The notes: generated by a model not told the origin, from the letters alone. A stretch of 64,000 bases of DNA from Kordia sp. (GCF_022447245.1 NZ_JAKVBC010000009.1:1-64000), one strand, 5' to 3'. Shown: positions 36,601 to 45,424, numbered from the stretch's first letter. Numbers and translations: made by a program.

Positions 36601-37496
36601 TGATGGACTTTGAAACGCTAGGAGAAATTATCTTTAGAGGAAAAGCAGAAGTTGTGGAAGGTGAATTTGAATTTGAATTTGTAGTACCGCGAGATATTAC
36701 AATTCCTGTTGGGAATGGTCGTATCAGTTTCTATGCAGAAAAAGAAGGTGTTTTAGAAGATCATACAGGGTATAATGATAGTTTTAAGGTTGGAGAACTC
36801 AATGAAGATGCGCCTGAAGACAATGATGCACCAGTAATTAACCTATTCTTGAATGATGAAAGTTTTGTTTCGGGAGGAATCACTAATGAATCCCCTTTCT
36901 TATTAGCCAAACTATCAGATGCTAATGGAATCAATACGGCAAGTGGAATTGGTCATGACATTGTTGCTATTTTAGATGGAGATGAAGTCAATCCAATTGT
37001 TTTAAACGATTATTACGAAACCGAATTAAACGATTACACGCGTGGAACAGTGAAATTTCCATTGCGTGATTTAGAAGAAGGAACACATACATTATCACTC
37101 AAAGCGTGGGATGTATATAACAATTCTTCAACAACAGAAATACAGTTTACAGTTTTCAATGAAAACAACTCACTCACTATTACGAATGTGTTAAATTATC
37201 CAAATCCTTTTGTAAGTTATACAGAATTTTGGTTCAATCACAATAGTTCCAATGAACTTGATATAATGATTCAGATTTTTACAGTTTCTGGAAAAGTAGT
37301 ACGTACTTTAGTAGGCAAAACTAATGCAGGTGCTAGTAGTAAAGATTTTAGCTCATTGTCAAGAGATATTGTCTGGGATGGAAAAGATGATTTTGGCGAT
37401 AAATTAGCAAAAGGAGTCTACGTATACAAGATTACCGTAAAATCTCCGTTAACTAATCAGAAAGTTGAAAAATTTGAAAAACTTGTAATACTATAA
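33621..37496 (+). CDS. porU: T9SS C-terminal signal peptidase PorU
   Basis: 1291 aa with signal peptide (MKKTLTFLLGLLFLSANAQ). A large N-terminal beta region is followed by a gingipain-type C25 peptidase domain: VCFFGDASYDYKNR, the catalytic His in VVNYFGHGGEDGLAGER and Cys in LFITITCEYTRFDNPLRE, then VFFIGDPAMKLAIP. Ig-like modules and a C-terminal T9SS-type end (VLNYPNPFVSYTEFWFNHN, LAKGVYVYKI) complete it. PorU removes the sorting domain from type IX substrates and attaches them to the surface. It acts with PorV, encoded 38 bases downstream. Confidence 0.95.
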   Translation: MKKTLTFLLGLLFLSANAQNKHFDLTWSDAPKEFSKENSSVKLPTFNQEYFVSNDDGTISFIAQWDDDRFVNKNSMQIENVVYGTISNQNLGEIDTQRLPTSLQSKIVNSGARGKNAHILIVSPLIRENGVVKKVLSFDVSYTFLARRPNIRTKNNTTITSSVLASGNFYKFSVVESGIYRLDANFLNQVGLNTGSIDPRKIKIYGNGGRMIPHRNSENEYYDVTENAITVFGEEDGEFNAQDYILFYAEGNDVFNQDSQTHINAYSDKTYYFITADGTEDGKRIPEAVQPTAAPDITITTYDDYQFHEVDNVNIVKLGRRWFGDVFNIETERTFNFTLPNLVTSEPVRIGIKPAAISNGITNMNTIINGQPAENINGQPAFNFTFPQINDSRLATEHNVSGVPANRNGLIIDDVNLSSNDLNITLNYQNNGIAGSIAYLDYISVESRRTLMGIDDQFKFKYNDARNIVGTGEFVISNATKVYEVWDITDIWNVTKVTNTDASVIFSFKAPMGEIRQYIAGDTSRFLIPTIEPNNQVPNQDLKGSIFANGDVEYIIISPENLASQAERIAEFHRGNSGMNAQVVTLKNIYNEFNTGNPDIGAIRNFLKYVYDNATVPENRLKYVCFFGDASYDYKNRVQGNTNIVPVFQAYDSFNLTSGFMTDDFYGMMDDDEGTMAVTDRLDIALGRMLVLDPNQAKNIVDKTLVYYSKEAFGRWRNTVTIVSDDAENNSDKDLEVDLDALGDVISTEKPFINISKIHSDAFQQQSSAAGERYPEVNEAIKDNIALGSLVVNYFGHGGEDGLAGERIFEKGDSQELANDCRLPLFITITCEYTRFDNPLRETAGEFMFWNEGGGAVSLLTTTRQIFQNVGVSINELLARYLFSYGSNEYEPVSEALRLTKNLVTTTNKRTVFFIGDPAMKLAIPRPRVNLTAINDVPITQPTDTLKALSRVKMAGNITDDAGNLMNTYNGTVFSTIYDKNIQRQTLANDFPFVMDFETLGEIIFRGKAEVVEGEFEFEFVVPRDITIPVGNGRISFYAEKEGVLEDHTGYNDSFKVGELNEDAPEDNDAPVINLFLNDESFVSGGITNESPFLLAKLSDANGINTASGIGHDIVAILDGDEVNPIVLNDYYETELNDYTRGTVKFPLRDLEEGTHTLSLKAWDVYNNSSTTEIQFTVFNENNSLTITNVLNYPNPFVSYTEFWFNHNSSNELDIMIQIFTVSGKVVRTLVGKTNAGASSKDFSSLSRDIVWDGKDDFGDKLAKGVYVYKITVKSPLTNQKVEKFEKLVIL

Positions 37497-37534
37497 ATAA
37501 AAACTATATTTGTTAAAATTTAACTGAATTCTGA

Positions 37535-38776
37535 ATGAAAAAGATATTTTTATCCTTATTTATTTTAATCCCATTGGGAATGATTGCACAAACTACAGTT
37601 GTGAATCCAAATGATACTAGAGTAATAACAACAGGAGTTCCTTTCTTATTAATTACGCCAGACGCAAGAGCAGCTGGAATGGGAGAATTAGGAGTAGCTA
37701 CATCTCCAGACACTTACTCACAACAATGGAATCCAGCAAAATATGCTTTTGCAAATGAACAAATTGGAGTCGGAATCAGTTATACGCCCTATTTGAGCGA
37801 CTTAGTAAATGATATATTTCTAGGAAACTTAACATTTTACAACAGAATTAGTGAAAGAAGCGCTTGGTCTGCAAGTATAAAGTACTTCAGTTTGGGAGAA
37901 ATTGAAATTATTACGCAACAACAAGCGGACATAGGAAACTTTACACCGTTAATTGAAAGACCTAACGAATTAGCAATTGATGCGTCATATGCATTACGTT
38001 TAAGTGATCAATTCTCTATGTCGGTAACAGGTCGTTTCTTACGTTCTGACTTGAAATTGCAATCGCAACCAGATGTAGAAGCCAATGCAGCGAGTACATT
38101 TGCAGTAGATATTGCTGGTTACTATCAATCAGAAGAAACTGCATATGATAGTTTCAACGGACGTTGGAGAGCAGGATTCAATATCTCAAACTTGGGTCCA
38201 AAACTAAAATATGACGAATTAGGTCAAGAAAACTTCTTACCTACGCAATTAAAATTAGGAGGTGGATTTGACTTCATCTTTGACGAATACAACAAATTAG
38301 CAGTAAGTGTTGAAGTAAACAAATTGTTAGTGCCAACACCACCAAAACTCGGATTTGTTGATTTAGATGATGATGGAAATCAAGATACAGACGATTTGTC
38401 TACACCTGACGTAAATGAAAATGAGCCAACAATCATTGTAGAAGGTCAAGATGATGACGTAAGTTTTGTTTCTGGAATCTTCCAATCATTTGGAGATGCG
38501 CCAGGAGGTTTCAGTGAAGAATTAAAAGAATTTACCTATGCTTTAGGAGCTGAATACTGGTATCAAGATTCATTTGCATTACGTGCAGGATACTTTAATG
38601 AAAGTGAAATCAAAGGAGCTAGAAAATTCTTTACGCTTGGAGCAGGATTCAAATACAGTGCAGTAAAAATTGATGTATCATATCTATTCTCTGCATCTAA
38701 AGTTCGTAATCCATTAGAGAATACATTGCGTTTTTCTTTAACATTTAACTTAGGAGATACCTACGACGAATTATAA
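37535..38776 (+). CDS. porV: T9SS outer-membrane channel protein PorV (LptO)
   Basis: 413 aa, signal peptide (MKKIFLSLFILIPLGMIAQT). FadL-like beta-barrel with the PorV opening VPFLLITPDARAAGMGELGV and SPDTYSQQWNPAKYAF. Strands end in RFSLTFNLGDTYDEL. PorV shuttles type IX cargo from the translocon to PorU. It lies 38 bases after porU, and the pair is the standard flavobacterial arrangement. A terminator follows at 38800. Confidence 0.95.
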   Translation: MKKIFLSLFILIPLGMIAQTTVVNPNDTRVITTGVPFLLITPDARAAGMGELGVATSPDTYSQQWNPAKYAFANEQIGVGISYTPYLSDLVNDIFLGNLTFYNRISERSAWSASIKYFSLGEIEIITQQQADIGNFTPLIERPNELAIDASYALRLSDQFSMSVTGRFLRSDLKLQSQPDVEANAASTFAVDIAGYYQSEETAYDSFNGRWRAGFNISNLGPKLKYDELGQENFLPTQLKLGGGFDFIFDEYNKLAVSVEVNKLLVPTPPKLGFVDLDDDGNQDTDDLSTPDVNENEPTIIVEGQDDDVSFVSGIFQSFGDAPGGFSEELKEFTYALGAEYWYQDSFALRAGYFNESEIKGARKFFTLGAGFKYSAVKIDVSYLFSASKVRNPLENTLRFSLTFNLGDTYDEL

Positions 38777-38799
38777 AATTCATCACATAAAAATATCAC

Positions 38800-38833
38800 A
38801 AAAACCTTTCAAACTATTTGGAAGGTTTTTTTG
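38800..38833 (+). terminator. Terminator after porU-porV
   Basis: Arms AAAACCTT and AAGGTTTT around a 13-base loop, with a T run; ends the porUV transcript. Confidence 0.7.
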
Positions 38834-39042
38834 TTTCTACAAGACTTTAAACCTCGCAAAAAAATAAACTTTCAAAAAACAAATCCAAAATTCAAGAACT
38901 TAAACATTAGTAAAAATAGAATCCAATGCCTATTACCTAAAACCAAATGCCAGAATTGAAGGCAATTCCATAAATAATCACTATATTTCTAAGCTGATTT
39001 GATCTGAATGGATCAACACATGATAAAGAAAATAAATTTCAC

Positions 39043-39525
39043 ATGCAGGAAATAAAAATTACAGCAACACTTACGTGTTACGATCATATAGAGGAACTTC
39101 CTCAAAATATACAAAAGCTAATGGAGCATGCAGTAGAAGCTCGTAAAAAAGCCTATGCACCATACTCTAAATTTAGAGTGGGAGCAGCATTGCTATTAGA
39201 AAATGGAGTTGTTGTTACGGGAAGTAATCAAGAAAATGCAGCCTATCCATCTGGATTATGTGCAGAACGTGTTGCTATCTTTCACGCGGGAGCACAATAT
39301 CCAAATGTTAAAATCCAGCAGATAGCCATTACAGCCACTTCGGACAATCATATCAATAAAACACCAATTCCACCATGTGGCGCATGTAGACAATCGATTG
39401 CAGAGTATGAAATGCGTCAAGATGAAGCGATCGAAATTTACTTTATGGGCGCAGAAGGAAAAATCATGAAATCAAATTCCTTAAAAGATTTATTGCCGTT
39501 AGTTTTTGATAAATCGTATTTATAA
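39043..39525 (+). CDS. cdd: Cytidine deaminase
   Basis: 160 aa. Deaminates cytidine/deoxycytidine in pyrimidine salvage. Zinc site motifs: NQENAAYPSGLCAERVAIF (Cys and Glu of the CAE motif) and PIPPCGACRQSIAEY (two Cys). KAYAPYSKFRVGAALLLENG is the family opening. Normal length. Between porV and pdhA as in related genomes. Confidence 0.95.
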   Translation: MQEIKITATLTCYDHIEELPQNIQKLMEHAVEARKKAYAPYSKFRVGAALLLENGVVVTGSNQENAAYPSGLCAERVAIFHAGAQYPNVKIQQIAITATSDNHINKTPIPPCGACRQSIAEYEMRQDEAIEIYFMGAEGKIMKSNSLKDLLPLVFDKSYL

Positions 39526-39595
39526 AGTTTGAAAAAAAAGCGAATTATTTAAGAATATACGATCAAAAAAAGGTTTGTTGATAACTTTACTTTTT

Positions 39596-39611
39596 TCGAA
39601 AACGTTATCGA
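39596..39611. promoter_or_regulatory. 16-bp palindrome upstream of pdhA, possible operator
   Basis: TCGAAAACGTTATCGA: outer TCGA arms and central AACGTT form a near-perfect palindrome, the shape of a LacI/GalR-family or similar operator. It lies about 66 bases before a TATTTTTG -7-like box (39677-39684) and 167 bases before pdhA. Confidence 0.45.
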
Positions 39612-39676
39612 AAGAATAAATCATGTTAAAAGAGCGATAATTTGCTATTACATTTTTTCACTTCTCATTAAAATAG

Positions 39677-39684
39677 TATTTTTG
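39677..39684 (+). promoter_or_regulatory. -7-like box upstream of pdhA
   Basis: TATTTTTG fits TAnnTTTG; no TTG at the right spacing, so a partial promoter match. The leader to pdhA would be ~85 bases. Confidence 0.4.
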
Positions 39685-39777
39685 TTAATCGTATATCGAA
39701 CAAACAACAACAAATAATAAACCCTAAAATGGTTTTTCGGTTTTCAAAAAATCACAAAACCAACCAATTTGAAATAA

Positions 39778-40776
39778 ATGGAAAAAATCACTAAAGAAGT
39801 ATACCTCAAGTGGTACGAGGATATGTTATTTTGGAGAAAATTTGAGGATAAACTTGCTGCCGTATACATTCAGCAAAAAGTACGTGGATTTCTTCACTTA
39901 TACAATGGTCAGGAAGCTGTGTTAGCAGGATCATTACACGCAATGGATTTGTCAAAAGATAAGATGATTACTGCCTACAGGAATCACGTACAACCAATCG
40001 GTATGGGCGTTGATCCAAAAAGAGTGATGGCAGAATTATATGGAAAAGCTACCGGGACATCACAAGGTTTGGGAGGTTCTATGCACATTTTCGCACCAGA
40101 CAAAGGGTTTTATGGTGGTCATGGAATTGTAGGAGGGCAAATTCCTTTAGGAGCTGGACTTGCTTTTGCAGACAAATATTTTAAAAGAGAAGCAGTAACT
40201 TTATGTTATATGGGTGATGGAGCGGTTCGTCAAGGTTCATTGCATGAAACTTTTAACATGGCAATGAACTGGAAACTTCCTGTAGTATTCATTTGTGAAA
40301 ACAATGGATACGCAATGGGAACTTCTGTTGAAAGAACAGCAAACCATACAGATATTTGGAAACTTGGGCAAGGATATGAAATGCCTTGCGGACCTGTAGA
40401 TGGGATGAATCCAGTAAAAGTTGCAGAAGCTGTAAGTGAAGCTATAGAAAGAGCTAGACGTGGTGATGGACCAACATTCTTAGAAATGAAAACCTACCGT
40501 TACAGAGGACACTCAATGTCTGATGCACAAAAATATAGAACAAAAGACGAAGTAGCTGAATACAAAAAAATAGATCCTATTACGCAAGTAAAGGATATTA
40601 TCTTAGAGAAAAAATACGCTACAGAAGATGAAATCGCAGAAATGGACAAGCGAGTGAAAGCTTTAGTAAAAGAATGTGAAAAATTTGCTGAAGAATCTCC
40701 ATATCCAGAAAAAAATGTAATGTACGATACCGTATACGAACAAGAAGATTATCCATTTTTACCTCATAAATTATAA
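39778..40776 (+). CDS. pdhA: Pyruvate dehydrogenase E1 component, alpha subunit
   Basis: 332 aa. Thiamine-diphosphate decarboxylase part of pyruvate dehydrogenase. Motifs: GFLHLYNGQEAVLAG, TAYRNHVQPIGMGV, the TPP-binding GDGAVRQGSLHETFNMAMNW and ENNGYAMGTSVERT, and the phosphorylation-loop-like YRYRGHSMSDAQKYRTKDE. Full length for the alpha subunit. Followed after six bases by pdhC. The E1 beta gene is not adjacent. Confidence 0.95.
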   Translation: MEKITKEVYLKWYEDMLFWRKFEDKLAAVYIQQKVRGFLHLYNGQEAVLAGSLHAMDLSKDKMITAYRNHVQPIGMGVDPKRVMAELYGKATGTSQGLGGSMHIFAPDKGFYGGHGIVGGQIPLGAGLAFADKYFKREAVTLCYMGDGAVRQGSLHETFNMAMNWKLPVVFICENNGYAMGTSVERTANHTDIWKLGQGYEMPCGPVDGMNPVKVAEAVSEAIERARRGDGPTFLEMKTYRYRGHSMSDAQKYRTKDEVAEYKKIDPITQVKDIILEKKYATEDEIAEMDKRVKALVKECEKFAEESPYPEKNVMYDTVYEQEDYPFLPHKL

Positions 40777-40782
40777 TAAAAC

Positions 40783-42426
40783 ATGGCGGAAATTATAAAT
40801 ATGCCGAGACTAAGTGACACCATGGAAGAAGGTGTTGTGGCATCATGGTTAAAACAAGTAGGTGATAAAGTTGAAGAAGGTGACATTCTCGCAGAGATTG
40901 AAACTGATAAAGCAACAATGGAATTTGAATCTTTCCATGAAGGAACGTTACTTTACATTGGAGTTCAAGAAGGAGAAACAGCACCAGTTGATTCATTATT
41001 AGCCATTATTGGTGATGCAGGAGAAAATGTAGATGCCTTGGTAAAAGGTGGAGCAGCTCCACAAAAACAGATAGAAGCAAAAGAAGAAGTTAAGCAAATA
41101 GAAGCACCAAAAGCTAGCCTTGAAAAAGTAGAAATGCCAGCGGGAGCAATCGTAGTAACAATGCCACGATTAAGCGATACCATGGAAGAAGGAACTGTTG
41201 CTTCTTGGTTAAAACAAGTTGGTGACAATGTAGAAGAAGGAGATATTCTTGCCGAAATTGAAACAGATAAGGCTACAATGGAGTTTGAATCTTTCAATGA
41301 AGGAACATTACTATACATTGGAGTTAGAGAAGGAGAAACAGCACCCGTAGATAGCGTTTTAGCAATTATTGGAAAAGAAGGAACTGATGTTGATACGGTT
41401 CTCAAAGCAGCAGCTTCAGGAGAATCTTCTACAAATGAAAGTACTCCAGAAGCGGGAAAAGAAACAGTAGAAGCAAAAACAGAAGCGCCAAAAGCAGTTT
41501 CTGGAAACGCATCTTCAAATGGTAGAATCATTGCTTCACCATTAGCAAAGAAAATTGCAGCAGACAAAGGAATTGATCTTTCACAAGTACAAGGAACAGG
41601 AGATCACGGACGTATCATAAAGCGTGATGTGGAAAACTTTACGCCAGCAGCGACTGCAGCTCCAGCTCCAGCAGTAAAGACTTCAAGTCCTGCTCCAGCA
41701 GCAAAAGAACCTGTAGCAGTAACTCCATTTGTGCCAGCAGGAGAAGAAAGCAGCGAAGAAGTGAAAAACTCACAAATGCGTAAAACAATTGCACGTCGTT
41801 TAGGAGAATCTAAATTCTCAGCGCCACATTACTACTTAACAGTAGAATTGGACATGGACAATGCAATCGCTTCTAGAAAAACAATTAATACAATTCCAGA
41901 TATCAAAGTGTCATTCAATGATATGATCGTAAAAGCCTGTGCAATGGCATTGCGTAAACATCCGCAAGTAAATACTACTTGGAATGATACTACTACAGAA
42001 TATCACAAACATATTCATGTTGGTGTAGCCGTAGCAGTTGACGAAGGATTGTTAGTTCCTGTATTAAAATTTGCAGACCAAATGAGTTTAACTACCATTG
42101 GTGGAAAAGTACGTGAATTGGCAGGAAAAGCTAGAAATAAAAAGATTTCTCCAGCTGAAATGGAAGGAAGTACATTCACTATTTCAAACTTAGGAATGTT
42201 TGGAATCTTAGAGTTTACTTCAATCATCAATCAGCCAAACTCAGCAATCTTATCTGTAGGAACTATTGTTCAAAAACCAGTAGTGAAAAACGGAGAAATT
42301 GTAGTTGGAAATACAATGAAAGTAACATTAGCCTGCGACCACAGAACAGTAGACGGCGCAACAGGAGCACAATTTTTACAAACTTTAAAACAGTACGTAG
42401 AAAATCCTGTGACAATGTTAGCATAA
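40783..42426 (+). CDS. pdhC: Pyruvate dehydrogenase E2, dihydrolipoamide acetyltransferase
   Basis: 547 aa. Two lipoyl domains (~1-80 and ~125-205), each with the lipoylated Lys in EIETDKATMEFESF, joined by Ala/Glu/Lys-rich linkers. A peripheral subunit-binding domain follows (IIASPLAKKIAADKGIDLSQ). The catalytic domain (~325-547) carries the His in LACDHRTVDGATGAQFL. Transfers acetyl from lipoamide to CoA. Directly after pdhA, with a strong terminator downstream. Confidence 0.96.
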   Translation: MAEIINMPRLSDTMEEGVVASWLKQVGDKVEEGDILAEIETDKATMEFESFHEGTLLYIGVQEGETAPVDSLLAIIGDAGENVDALVKGGAAPQKQIEAKEEVKQIEAPKASLEKVEMPAGAIVVTMPRLSDTMEEGTVASWLKQVGDNVEEGDILAEIETDKATMEFESFNEGTLLYIGVREGETAPVDSVLAIIGKEGTDVDTVLKAAASGESSTNESTPEAGKETVEAKTEAPKAVSGNASSNGRIIASPLAKKIAADKGIDLSQVQGTGDHGRIIKRDVENFTPAATAAPAPAVKTSSPAPAAKEPVAVTPFVPAGEESSEEVKNSQMRKTIARRLGESKFSAPHYYLTVELDMDNAIASRKTINTIPDIKVSFNDMIVKACAMALRKHPQVNTTWNDTTTEYHKHIHVGVAVAVDEGLLVPVLKFADQMSLTTIGGKVRELAGKARNKKISPAEMEGSTFTISNLGMFGILEFTSIINQPNSAILSVGTIVQKPVVKNGEIVVGNTMKVTLACDHRTVDGATGAQFLQTLKQYVENPVTMLA

Positions 42427-42441
42427 TCATAAATCACATCG

Positions 42442-42468
42442 AAAATCCCACGAAAGTGGGATTTTTTG
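42442..42468 (+). terminator. Terminator of pdhA-pdhC
   Basis: Arms AAAATCCCAC and GTGGGATTTT with a GAAA tetraloop and a T run; strong. Confidence 0.9.
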
Positions 42469-42499
42469 TTTACATTCATCATCAATCAAAAAAATACTC

Positions 42500-43449
42500 A
42501 TGAAACATTTAAAAAACATACTTGCTATTTGTCTTGTTTCACTTGTTATCTTCTCGTGTAAAACCAAAGAAGTAGTTATAGAAGCGCAAGAAGTAGACGA
42601 TATTGTAACCTATTTGGCTTCTGATGAGTTGGAAGGAAGAGATACGGGAAGTGAAGGAATTGAAAAAGCGGCTACCTATATTGAAAATTACTTTAAAGAC
42701 TTAGGTGTAAAGCCTTTTTTAATACGGATCGTGATAATTTTGAGGTAAAAGGAAAGAAAGCGTTTAATGTAATTGGATACTTAGAAGGAAACAATACAAG
42801 CCTAAAAAATGAATATGTAATCTTAGGAGCGCATTACGACCATATTGGATTTGCCGAGGAAGTAGATGGTGACAAGATTGCCAATGGAGCCAATGATAAT
42901 GCTGCAGGTGTAGGAACTGTAATGGCAATGGCAAAATACTTTGCCAAAACGAAAAGCAACAAAAGAAGCATTTTATTCACCTTATTTTCTGCTGAAGAAA
43001 AAGGATTGTTAGGATCAAAATACTTAGCTGAAACTTTAAAAAAGGAAGATTTAAATTTATACTTAATGTTAAATTTTGAAATGGTCGGAGTTCCTTTAAT
43101 AAACAAAGATTATGTAGCATATGCTAGTGGATATGAAAGATCGAATCTTGCTGAAAAAATGAATGAATATGCAGGGAAGAAAATTGTAGGATTCTTTCCA
43201 AAAGTAAAAGAGTATCAACTATTCTACAGATCTGATAACTACCCATTCTTCAAAGAATTCAAGGTGCCTAGTCACACATTCTGCACATTTGACTTCACTA
43301 ATTTTGATCATTATCATAAAGTAGGAGATGAGGCAGATATTATGGATTTTGAGCACATGGCAAATTTTGTAAATACATTTCTCCCAGCAGTAAAACAGGT
43401 AATAAATACGGAGACACAGGAAATTAAAATGAATCCTGATACGAAGTAA
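42500..43449 (+). pseudogene. M28 family metallopeptidase lipoprotein, one-base frameshift
   Basis: Lipoprotein leader (MKHLKNILAICLVSLVIFSC, then KTKE) and an N-terminal segment (VTYLASDELEGRDTGSEG) typical of secreted M28 aminopeptidases. The frame breaks in a T6 run (42715-42720); seven T would give GVKPFFNT and join the next frame. There the zinc site follows: VILGAHYDHIG, the Asp in NGANDNAAGVGT, FTLFSAEEKGLLGSKYLA, and NFDHYHKVGDEADIMDFEHM. Product expected: surface or periplasmic aminopeptidase. A homopolymer error or real decay is equally consistent. Confidence 0.85.
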
Positions 43450-43499
43450 TTATTTCATTTTATGAGTATCTGATTATACAATTTAAACCAAAAAAATAC

Positions 43500-43534
43500 T
43501 TCAAGTACACTTAGCAAAGTCAAAGTGTATCGAG
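43500..43534. repeat. Short ACACT/AGTGT palindromic element, copy 2
   Basis: ACACT (43507-43511) and AGTGT (43524-43528) flank TAGCAAAGTCAA, much like the copy at 15700-15720 (TAGCGAAGTCGA core). Such cores resemble a common REP-type element CACTTCGACTTCGCTCAGTG. Confidence 0.5.
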
Positions 43535-43556
43535 AAATACCAGAAAAAAAATAAAA

Positions 43557-44237
43557 ATGAAAAACGTCATCATCACAGGAACAAGCCGCGGAATTGGTTT
43601 TGAACTCGTACATTTATTTGCCAATGCAGGATATAATGTCTTGGCGTTATCGCGAAATGAAAAACCAATTTCAAATCTCACCTATGATAATATTACCTCT
43701 TTTGCTTTCGATTTATGCAAGCCAGAAGATTACGGTAGAGTTACAGATTTTGTGAAAGAAAACTGGAGACGAGTTGATATTGTAATCCACAATGCGGGTT
43801 CATTACTTAACAGACCATTTGCAGAAACCACTATGGAAGATTTCGAATGGATTTACAAAGTAAATGTATTTGGTGTCGCAGAATTGAGTCGTGTACTATT
43901 ACCATATATGGTTTCGGGAAGTCATGTTGTAACCATAAGTTATATGGGAGGAATTCAAGGAAGTATGAAATTCCCAGGATTGGCAGCCTACAGCTCTTCT
44001 AAAGGTGCTGTAATTACTTTGGTAGAATTATTGGCAGAAGAACACAAAGAACAAGGAATCGCTTTCAATGTGCTTGCTTTAGGTGCCGTGCAAACTGAAA
44101 TGTTAGAAGAAGCTTTTCCGGGGTACAAAGCTCCATTATCAGCGTTGGAAATGGCAGAATACATTTATGACTTCTCATTGAACGGAAACAAATACTACAA
44201 CGGTAAAATAATGCAGGTTTCGAGTTCTACACCTTGA
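43557..44237 (+). CDS. SDR family oxidoreductase
   Basis: 226 aa. Short-chain dehydrogenase with NAD(P) motif VIITGTSRGIGFELVHLF, NAG motif VIHNAGSLLN, and catalytic Ser, Tyr and Lys (VTISYMGGIQG, YSSSKGAVITLVELLAEE). The substrate is not predictable. The gene stands alone between an M28 peptidase and a YceI-like gene. Confidence 0.9.
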   Translation: MKNVIITGTSRGIGFELVHLFANAGYNVLALSRNEKPISNLTYDNITSFAFDLCKPEDYGRVTDFVKENWRRVDIVIHNAGSLLNRPFAETTMEDFEWIYKVNVFGVAELSRVLLPYMVSGSHVVTISYMGGIQGSMKFPGLAAYSSSKGAVITLVELLAEEHKEQGIAFNVLALGAVQTEMLEEAFPGYKAPLSALEMAEYIYDFSLNGNKYYNGKIMQVSSSTP

Positions 44238-44339
44238 TTTTAAGTGTGTAAAACTACTTTTTGACACTTTTTTTACATTTGATTGACATATGGAATAGGC
44301 GATTCAGTCTATATTCGTTGAAATGTAAAAAATAAAATC

Positions 44340-45008
44340 ATGAAGAAAGTCAGAAACATCGTGTTATCATTAATTGTATTAATAACTGTATTAGTAGTTA
44401 GTGGTTACACAAAAAGTGAATCAAATACGGAACAAAAAGAACATCTTTCTTCAATAGAAAATAAAGAACAACAGACCATAAATCTATTTGTTACACACGG
44501 GCACTGCAGTACACCATTTGCTGGAAATGTAAGTAATCTTCAATTGAATCTGTATGCCGGTAGTGAACTAAAAAATCCCATAGAAGATATGGATCTTTCG
44601 TTTGAAGTAGATCCAAATACATTTAATGTTTGCAGATCTGAAGAATTAACTCAAAGTATTAGAAGACCTGGTTTATTTGTTGGAGAACAGAACGAAAAAA
44701 TCACCTTTATATCTACAAATGTATATACGATGGGATTGGACTGGTATGAAGTAAATGGTAAAATGTCTATAAAAGGAATTGAAAAAGAGGTGAAGTTTTT
44801 TGTAACAGGCATACGTGATCCAAAAGAAATTATGGCAAGTTCTTTAGTGTTAAGCGGTCAAGTAAACTTATTCGATTGGGGTATTGACTATGACAAAATT
44901 GTAAATGGAAAATCGGATGCAGTGTCTACAAAATTATTGTATTTAAATATGAAAATTGATACACAAAAGTATCAAACCTCATTTGTAACTGTGAATATGA
45001 AGCAGTAG
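44340..45008 (+). CDS. YceI-like exported lipid-binding protein
   Basis: 222 aa with an N-terminal hydrophobic leader (IVLSLIVLITVLVVSGY). The mature part has the YceI-like pattern: FVTHGHCSTPFAGNVSNLQL, ISFEVDPNTF-like strand (LSFEVDPNTFNVCRSEELTQ), FVGEQNEKITFISTNVY, MSIKGIEKEVKFFVTG and LFDWGID. YceI proteins bind isoprenoid or lipid-like molecules in a lipocalin-type barrel. The last ~30 bases overlap the 3' end of the convergent gene at 44979. Confidence 0.78.
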   Translation: MKKVRNIVLSLIVLITVLVVSGYTKSESNTEQKEHLSSIENKEQQTINLFVTHGHCSTPFAGNVSNLQLNLYAGSELKNPIEDMDLSFEVDPNTFNVCRSEELTQSIRRPGLFVGEQNEKITFISTNVYTMGLDWYEVNGKMSIKGIEKEVKFFVTGIRDPKEIMASSLVLSGQVNLFDWGIDYDKIVNGKSDAVSTKLLYLNMKIDTQKYQTSFVTVNMKQ

Positions 45009-45404
45009 AAATTTATATTTTTCTAAAAAAGGAGGAATAAATTGCGAGCCACTTCCATCATGTAATATCTCATCAATGACAATGCAAGTCATGAGAATTT
45101 CAGCATGATTTTCATTTTCTTTGATGTCAACGCTATAACTATCGCGAAAAGTAAATAATTTTTTACTAATAGTTGCTACTTCACGGTTATTTCGCATAAA
45201 CGAAAATTCGTGTCCCCAAAAAGAGCCTTCAATAGCATAGTCATTAGATCCGGGAATGTCTAAGGTCAATTTCTTTTTAAACCAACTCCATGAGTAAGTG
45301 TTATCAAAAGCAATTCGCTCATAAAACCATCATAGAATTCCGTATCTATCGACATAATATATATCAGAATTTCCTTTTCTATAAATAAGAAAAAAAGAAT
45401 GCAT
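44979..45404 (-). pseudogene. LURP-one/Tubby-like protein gene with an in-frame TGA
   Basis: A 142-codon frame from ATG at 45404 carries TGA at codon 25 (45332-45330). Before it: MHSFFLIYRKGNSDIYYVDR, YGIL; after it: WFYERIAFDNTYSWSWFKKK, LTLDIPGSNDYAIEGSFWGH, EFSFMRNNREVATISKKLF, DSYSVDIKENENHAEILM. The pattern is that of LURP-one-related (Tubby C-terminal-like) barrel proteins. A Gly codon (GGA to TGA) at the stop would fit. Without the stop, the gene is continuous from its start. Without the leading part, no good start codon exists. Confidence 0.65.
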
Positions 45405-45424
45405 TTAAAAATCATCCAAACTAA

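Noticed and set aside
40965-41567. Minus-strand 200-aa frame opposite pdhC
   Set aside because: Lies entirely over the lipoyl domains of a certain gene; no start context or homology pattern.
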